Shown in pieces: positions 7,195-13,761 of a DNA stretch of 16,616 nucleotides. How positions within the stretch are numbered: the first letter of the stretch is position 1; every line of letters starts with the position of its first letter. A program made the translations under genes and the position numbers. The notes below the pieces were generated by a model. It was not told where the DNA came from, did no database searches, and was given only the letters and a program-made list of their open reading frames with translations. Where the stretch lies: the NCBI GenBank assembly GCA_030044325.1, contig JASHWA010000137.1:1-16616 (forward strand), written 5' to 3'. The stretch comes from Bryobacteraceae bacterium. GTDB lineage: Bacteria > Acidobacteriota > Terriglobia > Bryobacterales > Bryobacteraceae.

Positions 7195-7664
7195 GCGACG
7201 CAACCGAGCGCGAAACGCTCTCAAAGGCGCTGCGCTACATGGATCTCCCCGCGGGCCAGCCGATCGTCGGCCATCCCGTGAACGTGGTCTTCATCGGCAG
7301 CTGCACCAATTCGCGCATCTCCGATCTTCGCGCCGCCGCAAACATCTTGAAAGGCCGCAAAGTCAATCCCAAGGTTCGCGTAATGGTGGTGCCGGGTTCG
7401 CGGCAGGTCAAGGCCCAGGCGCAGGCCGAAGGTCTCGATAAAATTTTCCGCGACGCCGGAGCGGATTGGCGTGAAGCCGGCTGCTCCATGTGCATCGCCA
7501 TGAACGGCGATCAGTTGCAGCCCGGCGAATACAGCGTTTCCACCAGCAACCGCAATTTCGAGGGCCGCCAGGGCAAAGGCGGGCGGACCTTCCTGGCCAG
7601 TCCGCTCACCGCCGCGGCCAGCGCGGTGACCGGCGTGATTACCGACGTGAGGACGCTCAAATGA
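7191..7664 (+). CDS. leuC: 3-isopropylmalate dehydratase large subunit, C-terminal part (gene split by a frameshift)
   Basis: This 157-residue frame carries the C-terminal third of LeuC, including all three cysteines expected to bind the [4Fe-4S] cluster: C38 in FIGSCTNSRI, and C98 and C101 in GCSMCIAMN. STSNRNFEGRQGKGGRTFLAS (118-138) and TAAASAVTGVITDVR (140-154) are standard family endings. Its ATG at 7191 overlaps the stop of the upstream part by ATGA, so a ribosome finishing the first half could restart here and make a separate C-terminal polypeptide. The family match already begins upstream of this ATG (PITAPVPDPAS in the same frame), which shows the ATG is internal to an originally continuous gene. 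It ends in another ATGA overlap with leuD at 7661. Confidence 0.9.
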   Translation: MSDATERETLSKALRYMDLPAGQPIVGHPVNVVFIGSCTNSRISDLRAAANILKGRKVNPKVRVMVVPGSRQVKAQAQAEGLDKIFRDAGADWREAGCSMCIAMNGDQLQPGEYSVSTSNRNFEGRQGKGGRTFLASPLTAAASAVTGVITDVRTLK

Positions 7665-8227
7665 AATTCGCATCGAAAACCGCCGTCCTGCCCATCGATA
7701 ATATCGACACCGATCAGATTATTCCCGCGCGATTTTTGAAAACGACATCCAAATCCGGTCTGGGTGATCAGTTATTTTATGACTGGCGCTATGACGCTTC
7801 CGGCGCCCCGAATCCGGATTTCGTGCTGAACCGCGCCCAAGCCAAAGACGCGCAGGTATTGGTCGCCGGCGATAATTTCGGCTGCGGAAGCTCGCGCGAG
7901 CACGCTCCCTGGGCGCTCCAGCAGTTCGGATTCCGCGCCGTCGTGAGCACCTCTTTTGCCGATATTTTCAAGCAGAATTCGCTCAAAAACGGATTACTGC
8001 CGATCGTCGTTCCCGCGGATCTCCACGCCGCTCTGCTCGCCTCGCCCGGCTCGATCGTCGAAATCGATCTGGAAACGCAAACCATCACCCTCGCCGGTGG
8101 CCGCGCCGCGCAATTCCCCATTGATCCGTTTTCGAAACATTGCCTGCTTGAAGGCGTGGACGAGCTCGGCTACATCCTGCAGCAATCCCCGGCCATCGCG
8201 AGTTACGAACAGCGTCGCGGCATTTAG
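7661..8227 (+). CDS. leuD: 3-isopropylmalate dehydratase small subunit
   Basis: LeuD is the swivel-domain partner of LeuC in isopropylmalate isomerase. The 188-residue length fits the bacterial small subunit. The N-terminus contains the family signature PIDNIDTDQIIPARFLKT (residues 11-28), and the substrate-recognition loop VAGDNFGCGSSREHAPWAL (68-86) is complete. SFADIF and NSLKNGLLPIV are also typical. The start at 7661 is set by the signature and the ATGA overlap with the leuC stop; the reading frame is open further upstream but that part is antisense-free shadow of leuC. If leuC is truly broken, LeuD would have no partner. No terminator hairpin is obvious after the stop, only a T-run at 8243-8249. 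Confidence 0.96.
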   Translation: MKFASKTAVLPIDNIDTDQIIPARFLKTTSKSGLGDQLFYDWRYDASGAPNPDFVLNRAQAKDAQVLVAGDNFGCGSSREHAPWALQQFGFRAVVSTSFADIFKQNSLKNGLLPIVVPADLHAALLASPGSIVEIDLETQTITLAGGRAAQFPIDPFSKHCLLEGVDELGYILQQSPAIASYEQRRGI

Positions 8228-8329
8228 GCTGGCTGTCCCCCTTTTTTTACAACCTCTTAGTCCCGTTTTTTCAAATAAATATCGTTCTTCCTGAAGCGCA
8301 GCACGGCAAGCGCCCTTTATGCATGAAGC

Positions 8330-8566
8330 ATGAAGAAACATATTCGGGAAATGATCGATGATATCCGCCGCAAACACCACCGGGATTTTGTTCCGCCGAT
8401 TCCCAAACCCGCGTCTCCGGCGCCCGAAAAAAATCTGATGCCGCCGCCCGTGCCGGCCGCGCCGGACGACCTCGAAAACCAGATCCTTTCGAAAAACCAC
8501 CTGGAGCAAGTAAAGCAGCTCGATTTCCAGGCGCAGGAGCAGGAAGAAGGCGTCCCGCTCGATTAG
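8330..8566 (+). CDS. Small proline-rich hypothetical protein
   Basis: This 78-residue ORF is not a recognised family. The N-terminus is basic (MKKHIREMIDDIRRKHHRDF), the middle is proline-rich (PPIPKPASPAPEKNLMPPP), and the C-terminal half is polar and glutamine/glutamate-rich (EQVKQLDFQAQEQEEG), likely helical. There is no signal peptide or membrane segment. Codon use is the same GC-rich style as the flanking genes, which favours a real gene. It lies 102 nt after leuD on the same strand and 14 nt from the convergent peptidase gene. The ATG sits in a small direct repeat (GCATGAA GCATGAA), with no strong ribosome site. A longer minus-strand ORF covers it but looks like a shadow. Confidence 0.55.
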   Translation: MKKHIREMIDDIRRKHHRDFVPPIPKPASPAPEKNLMPPPVPAAPDDLENQILSKNHLEQVKQLDFQAQEQEEGVPLD

Positions 8567-8580
8567 GTGCGCACTCCGCG

Positions 8581-10449
8581 TCACCACGTCTTCTGCCACA
8601 CCCGCACCACCGGATAACGCCCGTTATCGTCCGGTTCGTACTTCGACTGCTCGTACCACCACCGCAGCCGCGCCTGCGGGTCGGCCGCGAACTGCGCATC
8701 GCTCGCCAGCTTCGCTTCGAACTCGCGCCGCAACTCCGGCGAATCCGCCATCATCCGCCGCGCGATCGGCTCGGAAAGATAGTCTCCAACCCCGCCGATC
8801 GCTCCGCCACGCCCGCCCCTGCCCCCGCGGCCCTCGCCTCCCAAAATCGCGTCGAAAAATCCCCATTTGGCGAGCGAATCCGGCGCCTGCGGCTCGAGCA
8901 TCGCCACAATCAGCCGCGCCCGCCGCTGCCCCGCCGGAACCCAGAACGATCCCGCCGGTATGGTGATTCTTTCGTTCACCAAATGAGCGTCGAAATCCGC
9001 CATCACGTGCCCTTCAAACGGCGTCGCCTCGAATTTCACCTTCGAAAAACGATACGTCTCGAACCGATCCTGAATCGGTTTCGAAATTTTCTCCATTTCG
9101 ACGCCGTGCAGCGCCAGCTCATCCGCAATGCTCTTCCACGCCGCCGGAATCAAATACCCCAGCGGAATCTGCGCCTCCGCCGTCGTGTCGATCTCATCGT
9201 GAATCACCGTCGCGATGTCGTCTTTCTCCGGCAAATAGCGGTTGACCATCGCGCCCGTCACTTCGCTTTTGAACGGGCCGTTTTTGAGCGAATGATAAAC
9301 CAGCGGACGGCTGCGGTCGCTCACCTTCCCCGCCAGATAAACCGGCGCCGCCTTGCGATTCCCCGCGCGCGCGGCCAATTCCCGATCCGTTTCGCGAACC
9401 GCCCGTCGCAGCGCCTCCGGATCCATCAGGATGGTCTCGATCGCGTCCTTCATGATGTCGTAATGCGCCCACGCCCGCGTTTTCGCCGTCTTCAGGCTGT
9501 GCGATTCCACCAATAAAGACGGCCGATTCTCGACCGCGCTGTAAAGATGCGAATACCGCGGCGAAAAAACTTCCATGAAAAATTCGCGCCGCCCGTTCAC
9601 GTTCCGCAGCGCGCCGTAGGGCGCCACCATGTGCCCGTCGGCTTCCATTTTCCGGTCGAGTTCCGGCACGAATTTTTCGCGCACCCACGCTCCCGCCGGC
9701 TCCGCGATGTCCTGGTTGCGCGCCATGTCCCACGTCACGTCGTACTGAAAATCGGCGCCATCGGTCACGTGATTGTCGATGTGAAAATCGGGCATCCACG
9801 CGTTGAACAGCCGCAGCCATGCCCGCATCTCCGGAGTATCGGCCTTGATGTAATCGCGATTCAGATTCACGCGTTGCGCCGTGTTGCGCAGCCCCGTCGA
9901 TTTCGGTCCGTTCTGGCTGGGCCGGTGATACGGGCTCGAATCCTCGTGCCCGTCTACGTTGAAAACCGGAATCACGACGAAGATCGCATGATCCAGCCAC
10001 GCCGCATAGCGCCGCGTGACCGCCATGTCGCGAATCAGCATCAGCACCGTGTCCTTGCCTTCGATTTCGCCCGCATGAATTCCGCTTTGAATAAAGAGGA
10101 TCACCTTCCCGGTCTTCGACGCGGCCTCCGGCGTGAACGCGCGGTCTTTTGAAACCACCAGCGCAATCATCGTGCGGCCTTCCGGCGTGGTTCCGATGTC
10201 CAGCACCTTCACCCATCGCGACGCTTTTTCGAGGCGCCGCGAGATTTCGACCGCCTCGGCATACGGCGCGGTCTCGTTAAAACCGGTTCTTTCGCCCGTT
10301 GTGATCAGATCGGGCGGGGAAGCCTCGGTGCTCGCCGCAAGCGACGCCGCCGCTGCGGCAGCCGGCGGCTCGAACGCGGAATGTGGAGCGATGGGATCCT
10401 GGGCCGCGCAGAGGAAGCAAGCCATCAGAATCAGCGAAAGACGCGACAT
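8581..10449 (-). CDS. Secreted M14-family zinc carboxypeptidase
   Basis: This 622-residue protein has an N-terminal export signal (MSRLSLILMACFLCAAQ; the LMAC string could be a lipobox with Cys11). The M14 peptidase domain spans ~60-360. Zinc ligands are H125 and E128 in SGIHAGEIEG and a later His in DFHIDNH (H223). NLNRDY at 195-200 holds the substrate-binding Arg of the NxNRD motif. LLVESH at 312-317 provides the catalytic Glu (E315). The C-terminal region, including a Gly/Arg-rich stretch GRGGRGGRGGAIGG near residue 550, is an accessory part of unknown role. The likely function is removal of C-terminal residues from peptides in the periplasm or outside the cell; specificity is unknown. It lies 14 nt downstream of the STAS gene and is probably co-transcribed with it. 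Confidence 0.9.
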   Translation of the reverse strand: MSRLSLILMACFLCAAQDPIAPHSAFEPPAAAAAASLAASTEASPPDLITTGERTGFNETAPYAEAVEISRRLEKASRWVKVLDIGTTPEGRTMIALVVSKDRAFTPEAASKTGKVILFIQSGIHAGEIEGKDTVLMLIRDMAVTRRYAAWLDHAIFVVIPVFNVDGHEDSSPYHRPSQNGPKSTGLRNTAQRVNLNRDYIKADTPEMRAWLRLFNAWMPDFHIDNHVTDGADFQYDVTWDMARNQDIAEPAGAWVREKFVPELDRKMEADGHMVAPYGALRNVNGRREFFMEVFSPRYSHLYSAVENRPSLLVESHSLKTAKTRAWAHYDIMKDAIETILMDPEALRRAVRETDRELAARAGNRKAAPVYLAGKVSDRSRPLVYHSLKNGPFKSEVTGAMVNRYLPEKDDIATVIHDEIDTTAEAQIPLGYLIPAAWKSIADELALHGVEMEKISKPIQDRFETYRFSKVKFEATPFEGHVMADFDAHLVNERITIPAGSFWVPAGQRRARLIVAMLEPQAPDSLAKWGFFDAILGGEGRGGRGGRGGAIGGVGDYLSEPIARRMMADSPELRREFEAKLASDAQFAADPQARLRWWYEQSKYEPDDNGRYPVVRVWQKTW

Positions 10450-10463
10450 TCGTCAATGGTATC

Positions 10464-10793
10464 TCACGGCATGCGAATGCGATGCTCGCCGCAGGTTTCA
10501 AACACCGAAAGCAGCCCGGTGATGCCGAACAGCTCGCGCACGCGGCGGCTCAGATTATATAACTCGAGTTCGCAGCCGCTCGATTTCGCCGACACATACA
10601 GCCGCATCACCGTGCCCAGGCCCATGCTGTCCATCTGCACCAGATTGGTGAGATCCAGCACGATGTGCCCGCCGCGCGTGATCAGCGGTTTCACCTCGTT
10701 ATACAGCACGTCCGTGACGCCCGCCACCAGCCGCCCGCTGCAATCCACCAGAATGCAGCCCGAATCTTCGCGAATGCGCAGGTCAAGAGTCAT
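10464..10793 (-). CDS. STAS-domain protein, anti-sigma factor antagonist-like
   Basis: This 109-residue single-domain protein matches anti-anti-sigma (SpoIIAA/RsbV-type) STAS proteins in length and pattern. CSGRLVAG (residues 18-25) is followed by IVLDLTNLVQMDSMGLGTVM (44-63). S56 follows the conserved Asp in the DSMGLG motif, the position phosphorylated in RsbV-type antagonists. The frame is open further upstream, but the family begins at this Met; a longer start would run into the divergent gene. By family, it would bind an anti-sigma kinase when unphosphorylated and release a sigma factor. No cognate kinase is adjacent. The ECF sigma and kinase genes at the right end of the window are possible but unproven partners. 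A TATACT box lies 7 nt before the ATG on the minus strand. Confidence 0.85.
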   Translation of the reverse strand: MTLDLRIREDSGCILVDCSGRLVAGVTDVLYNEVKPLITRGGHIVLDLTNLVQMDSMGLGTVMRLYVSAKSSGCELELYNLSRRVRELFGITGLLSVFETCGEHRIRMP

Positions 10794-10824
10794 GCATGGG
10801 AGTATACCCCACCCTCGCGATACA
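10794..10824. promoter_or_regulatory. Short divergent promoter region (STAS gene / thioredoxin-like gene)
   Basis: Only 31 nt separate the two start codons. On the minus strand TATACT (10801-10806) lies 7 nt before the STAS ATG. On the plus strand TACAAT (10821-10826) overlaps the first ATG of the thioredoxin-like gene and would suit the second ATG at 10843 better. No clear -35 elements or ribosome sites are present. Confidence 0.45.
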
Positions 10825-12330
10825 ATGAACTTCGCGCAACCGATGCCCCTTCGACTCGTCGCGATTCTCCAAACCGATTGCCCCACCTGCCGCCTCATCA
10901 CGCCCTACCTGAACGCGCTCGCCGAAGCCGCCCCAGTGAGCGCCATTTCTCAGGATTCCGAACCGGACACGGCAGAATTCGCGCGCCAGATGAGCGTCCG
11001 TTTTCCCCTCACGCGCGATCCCGATTTCGCCCTTTCCAAGCGTTTCGGCGTCGTCACCGTCCCCACGCTTTATGTGCTCGATGAAAACGATCGCGTGCTG
11101 CGCCAGGAACCCGGATTCGATAAGAACGCGCTCAATGAAATCGCGGCGCTGCTCCATCTCTCGCCCGTCGCAACCCCGTTCGACGGCGCGCCGCCGAGCA
11201 AGCCGGGATGCACCTCCCGTCACCTCGAATCGCCCTCCGGCGCGCCCTCCGCGCCCGCGCTCGATGTGTACGCCACCCGCGGGGATTCCGCCTCCCAAAT
11301 CCACATCGACGAAGACGAGTTCGAATACTGTTTCCGCGTCTTCAAAGACGCCCTCCCGGTGATTCCCCCCACGCCCGGGCGCGTCGAAAAAATGCTTCAC
11401 GCCGCATGCATGCAAGGCCGTGATCCACGCGAGATCGTAGCGCGCGTCCCGCCCTGTTACGGAGCAGCCACCGTCGAAAAAATTGCCGCCAACGCCGTCA
11501 TGGCCGGCTGCGTCCCGGAAATGATGCGCGTCCTGATCCCGCTTGCGCGCGCCGTCGCCGATGAACGCTTCAACGCGCACGGCGTCCAGGCCACCACGCA
11601 TTTCGCCGCGCCGCTGATTATCGTCAACGGGCCCGTGCGCGGCGAGCTCGCATTTCATTCGCGCCAGAACGTGTTCAGCAACGTCGCCCGCTCCAACAGC
11701 ACCCTCGGCCGCGCGCTGCAGTTGATGCTGCTGAATCTCGGCGGCGCACGTCCCGACGCGATCGATATGTCGGCCCTCGGCAATCCCGGAAAATTTTCTT
11801 TCTGCATCGCCGAAAACGAAGAGGAGAATCCCTGGCAGCCCCTGCACCTGGACAATGGCCTCGCGCGGGATCAGAGCGCCGTCACCCTGTTCGCCGGCGA
11901 AGCTCCCCACGGCGTGAGCGAGCACAACGCCCGCACCGCCCGCGGCGTCCTCAAAGCCATCTCCTACGCCCTCGCTACCGTCTGGAGCTATCGCGCCTGC
12001 ATGAACTCCGAAGCGCTCGTCGTCCTGGCGCCCGAGCACGTCCGCACCATCCATCGCGACGGTTTCACCAAAGAGAACGTTCGCGATTTTCTGTTCGAAA
12101 ACACCGGCATCCCCCTGCGCTGTTACGACGGCGACCCCGGCGAAGGCGTCGCGCAGCGCGCCCTGTACCAGCAAATCACCATCGACGGCGAGCCCTGCTA
12201 TCAAAAATTCCGCGCTCCCCAATCGATCAAAATCGTCGTCGCCGGCGGAACCGCCGGAAAATTTTCCGCCGTCCTAGGAAGCTGGGCCGCCGGCCCCCGC
12301 GGCAGCCAGATGGTGACGTATCCTGTATAA
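10825..12330 (+). CDS. Thioredoxin-like (CPTC) two-domain protein, probable partner of the UGSC selenoprotein
   Basis: This 501-residue protein is cytoplasmic by appearance, with no signal peptide. The N-terminal domain (~8-112) has a thioredoxin fold: LVAILQTDCPTCRL, with redox pair C19 and C22, then FGVVTVPTLYVLDENDRVL with the cis-Pro at P80. After a Pro/Ser-rich linker (~115-145), a large C-terminal domain (~165-501) has several conserved-looking blocks: VPPCYGAATVEKIAANAVMAGC (C211, C229), PLIIVNGPVRGELAF, NSTLGRALQLMLLNLGG, NPGKFSFCIAENEEENPWQPLH and GSWAAGPRGSQM. I recognise this block pattern from uncharacterised proteins but can assign no reaction. It lies 158 nt upstream of the UGSC selenoprotein on the same strand, so a shared thiol/selenol redox role is likely. 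ATG 10843 (MPLRLVAIL) is an equally good start. Confidence 0.8.
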   Translation: MNFAQPMPLRLVAILQTDCPTCRLITPYLNALAEAAPVSAISQDSEPDTAEFARQMSVRFPLTRDPDFALSKRFGVVTVPTLYVLDENDRVLRQEPGFDKNALNEIAALLHLSPVATPFDGAPPSKPGCTSRHLESPSGAPSAPALDVYATRGDSASQIHIDEDEFEYCFRVFKDALPVIPPTPGRVEKMLHAACMQGRDPREIVARVPPCYGAATVEKIAANAVMAGCVPEMMRVLIPLARAVADERFNAHGVQATTHFAAPLIIVNGPVRGELAFHSRQNVFSNVARSNSTLGRALQLMLLNLGGARPDAIDMSALGNPGKFSFCIAENEEENPWQPLHLDNGLARDQSAVTLFAGEAPHGVSEHNARTARGVLKAISYALATVWSYRACMNSEALVVLAPEHVRTIHRDGFTKENVRDFLFENTGIPLRCYDGDPGEGVAQRALYQQITIDGEPCYQKFRAPQSIKIVVAGGTAGKFSAVLGSWAAGPRGSQMVTYPV

Positions 12331-12488
12331 ACGGGCTCGCGAACAAACGCACGGCCTGACGGCTCGCCTCATGAGGCGCGATCGTGAGATCGCGCGTTGT
12401 TCTGAGCAGGCGAAAGGGAGCAAAGGAAGCGGCGAATGCTCATTCCCTTTGATCAAGCTCCAGAAACGCTGTCAAGAGAGAGGACAAC
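12331..12488 (+). ncRNA. Structured intergenic leader before the selenoprotein gene
   Basis: A perfect palindrome CGCCTCATGAGGCG (12365-12378) is followed by a perfect 8-bp stem GCGCGATC / GATCGCGC (12376-12395) with a GTGA (GNRA-type) loop. The two share bases 12376-12378 and so partly exclude each other. AAAGGGA (12413-12419) can pair with TCCCTTT (12444-12450). No U-tract follows the hairpins, so this is not a standard terminator. GAGAGG (12478-12483) lies 5 nt before ATG 12489 as the ribosome site. I match it to no known riboswitch; the ncRNA label is only a suggestion that the transcribed spacer is structured. Confidence 0.4.
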
Positions 12489-13013
12489 ATGCCCACGACC
12501 CTCGTGAATCCCATGAATGAGACTACCCCCGAAGCCGCGCGCCCGCCCGCGCGCCTCGCCGCGCTCGAGGGCCGCACCATCGCCCTGCTCGATATCAGCA
12601 AACCCGGCGGCAGCGCCTTCCTCGATCGCATCGAGATGCATCTCAAACACCGCGGCGCGTCCAAAATCATCCGCGCCATGAAGCCGACCTTCGCCAAGCC
12701 CGCGCCCGCCTCCGTCATCGAATCCATCCGCTCCGCCGCCGCCGTCATTGAAGCCCTCGCCGATTGAGGGTCCTGCACCACGTGCAGTTTGCACGACACG
12801 CTGCGTCTTGAAAATCTGGGCATTCCCGCGGTTCCCGTGGCCACGCACGAGTTCATGACCGCCGCTCGCGCCCAGGCCGCCGCGCTCGGCCGTCCCGGCT
12901 TCGATGCCGTCTACGTCCCCCATCCGATTCAGGATCAGACCAAGGAGCAGATCGAAGCCAAAGCCGACGCGGTCATCGAAGAGCTGATCGCCCGCCTCAC
13001 CACATCCCGCTAG
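12489..13013 (+). CDS. UGSC-motif selenoprotein (in-frame TGA at 12765-12767 read as selenocysteine)
   Basis: Two ORFs (12489-12767 and 12768-13013) lie in the same frame, separated only by TGA. Reading it as Sec gives a continuous 174-residue protein with Sec93 in ALAD-U-GSCTTCSLHD, the UGSC motif of a named but functionally unassigned selenoprotein family; C96 and C99 are nearby. Both sides are well-behaved protein: ALEGRTIALLDISKPGGSAF and IRAMKPTFAKPAPASVIESI before, NLGIPAVPVATHEF and GFDAVYVPHPIQDQT after. The second part has no plausible start or ribosome site of its own. A SECIS-like hairpin follows the TGA. The start ATG has GAGAGG 5 nt upstream; the first ~20 residues are polar and poorly structured. 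The alpha/beta pattern and a Sec near Cys imply redox or thiol chemistry, probably with the CPTC protein upstream. Confidence 0.88.
12781..12795 (+). promoter_or_regulatory. Candidate bacterial SECIS hairpin
   Basis: CGTGCA (12781-12786) pairs perfectly with TGCACG (12790-12795) around a GTT loop (12787-12789). The apical loop starts 19 nt after the TGA. Bacterial SECIS elements lie within the coding region just after the UGA and carry a G at the start of a small apical loop, with GU recognised by SelB in E. coli. This hairpin fits both points. A competing hairpin, CTGCAC / GTGCAG (12773-12787), overlaps it. Confidence 0.75.
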
Positions 13014-13093
13014 TTCGTCGTGGAACAGGTTTCAGAGGTTGCTGAAAAAGGGGATAGACCACTCTCCCACTTGAAAATGCCCCTTCTTCCGCC

Positions 13094-13141
13094 TGTCCGG
13101 AAATGCGGACACGTATCGCTGCCCCCGCCCAGCCATACAAT
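13094..13141 (+). promoter_or_regulatory. Inverted repeat and -10-like box upstream of the ECF sigma gene
   Basis: TGTCCG-N6-CGGACA (13094-13111) is a perfect 6-bp dyad, 18 bp long, which is operator-like in size. TACAAT (13136-13141) may be a -10 box, 30 nt before the sigma start. The preceding 13014-13093 holds a weak AAGGGG/CCCCTT stem (13048-13085) that might end the selenoprotein transcript. The regulator that would bind is unknown. Confidence 0.45.
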
Positions 13142-13171
13142 ATTCCCCCGCCTCATCCGTCTTCATAATCG

Positions 13172-13756
13172 ATGGAGGACGCAACGAGCCTCGGGCCCAT
13201 GCCAATCGAACGCGACCGGCGAATCTCGGACGTAGTGCGGGGCGAGCAGTCGCGCCTGCGCAGCTTCATACGCCGCCGCGTGGCCGACGCCGGCGACGCC
13301 GAAGATATTCTTCAGGACGTCTTTTTCGCGCTCGTCGAAGCCAACCGCCTGCTGGTGCCCATCGAGCACGTCACCAGTTGGCTGTTTCGCGTCGCGCGCA
13401 ACCGCATCATCGATCTTTTTCGCAAGAATAAACCGGAAAGTTTCACGAGCGTCGCCGGCATCGACGAGAATGGCGAGCCCGCCTCCTTCGAGGATCTCCT
13501 GCCTTCGCCCGATGCCGGACCGGACGCGCTCTACGCCCGCCGCCTGCTGCTCGACGAGATCGAAACCGCCATCAGCGAGCTGCCGCCCGCGCAGCGCGAC
13601 GTCTTTATCGCGCACGAACTCGAAGGCCGCAGCTTTAAAGACATCGCCAGCCAGACCGGCGCGAGCGTCAACACGCTCCTTTCGCGCAAGCGCTATGCGG
13701 TCCTGCATCTGCGCCGCCGCTTGCAGGCCATTTACGACGAATTCAAGAAAGCGTGA
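13172..13756 (+). CDS. ECF-type RNA polymerase sigma factor
   Basis: This 194-residue protein has the two-domain ECF layout. Region 2 spans residues ~25-90: RLRSFIRRRVADAGDAEDIL, then QDVFFALVEANR and HVTSWLFRVARNRIIDLFRK. A variable linker (~91-118) leads to region 4 (~122-185): LLLDEIETAISELPPAQRDV, then FIAHELEGRSFKDIASQTGA and SVNTLLSRKRYAVLHLRRRL, the -35-binding helix-turn-helix. It would direct RNA polymerase to a small regulon in response to an unknown signal. ATG 13199 (MPIERDRR) is an alternative start. The next gene begins at or just after the sigma stop and encodes a two-TM protein, which is where a membrane anti-sigma factor would be expected, but no zinc-binding HxxxCxxC motif is visible there. 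Confidence 0.93.
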   Translation: MEDATSLGPMPIERDRRISDVVRGEQSRLRSFIRRRVADAGDAEDILQDVFFALVEANRLLVPIEHVTSWLFRVARNRIIDLFRKNKPESFTSVAGIDENGEPASFEDLLPSPDAGPDALYARRLLLDEIETAISELPPAQRDVFIAHELEGRSFKDIASQTGASVNTLLSRKRYAVLHLRRRLQAIYDEFKKA

Positions 13757-13761
13757 GGACT

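Noticed and set aside
8238..8270. T-rich stretch after leuD as a Rho-independent terminator
   Set aside because: T-runs are present at 8243-8249 and 8265-8270, but no stable GC stem precedes them.
9194..10216. 340-residue minus-strand ORF within the M14 peptidase gene in another frame
   Set aside because: It overlaps a gene with full zinc-peptidase motifs, and its own translation is Arg/Gly-rich without recognisable content.
10783..12222. 479-residue minus-strand ORF opposite the thioredoxin-like gene
   Set aside because: It is Gly/Arg/Asp-rich shadow sequence without domains, and its plus-strand counterpart has a clear thioredoxin motif and normal protein character. Long antisense ORFs are expected at this GC content.
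12436..12507. 23-codon ORF with AAAGGAA ribosome site overlapping the selenoprotein start
   Set aside because: It is too short to support as a gene from sequence alone; it is mentioned only as part of the spacer finding.
12789..13013. Separate downstream gene starting at TTG 12789
   Set aside because: The proposed start lies inside the SECIS hairpin with no ribosome site, and the conserved GSCTTC motif is upstream of it. Read-through of the TGA as Sec explains the data better.
13020..13235. 71-residue ORF from GTG 13020 running into the sigma gene
   Set aside because: No ribosome site, no motif and a frame that conflicts with the sigma factor; it is mostly Pro/Arg-rich intergenic translation.
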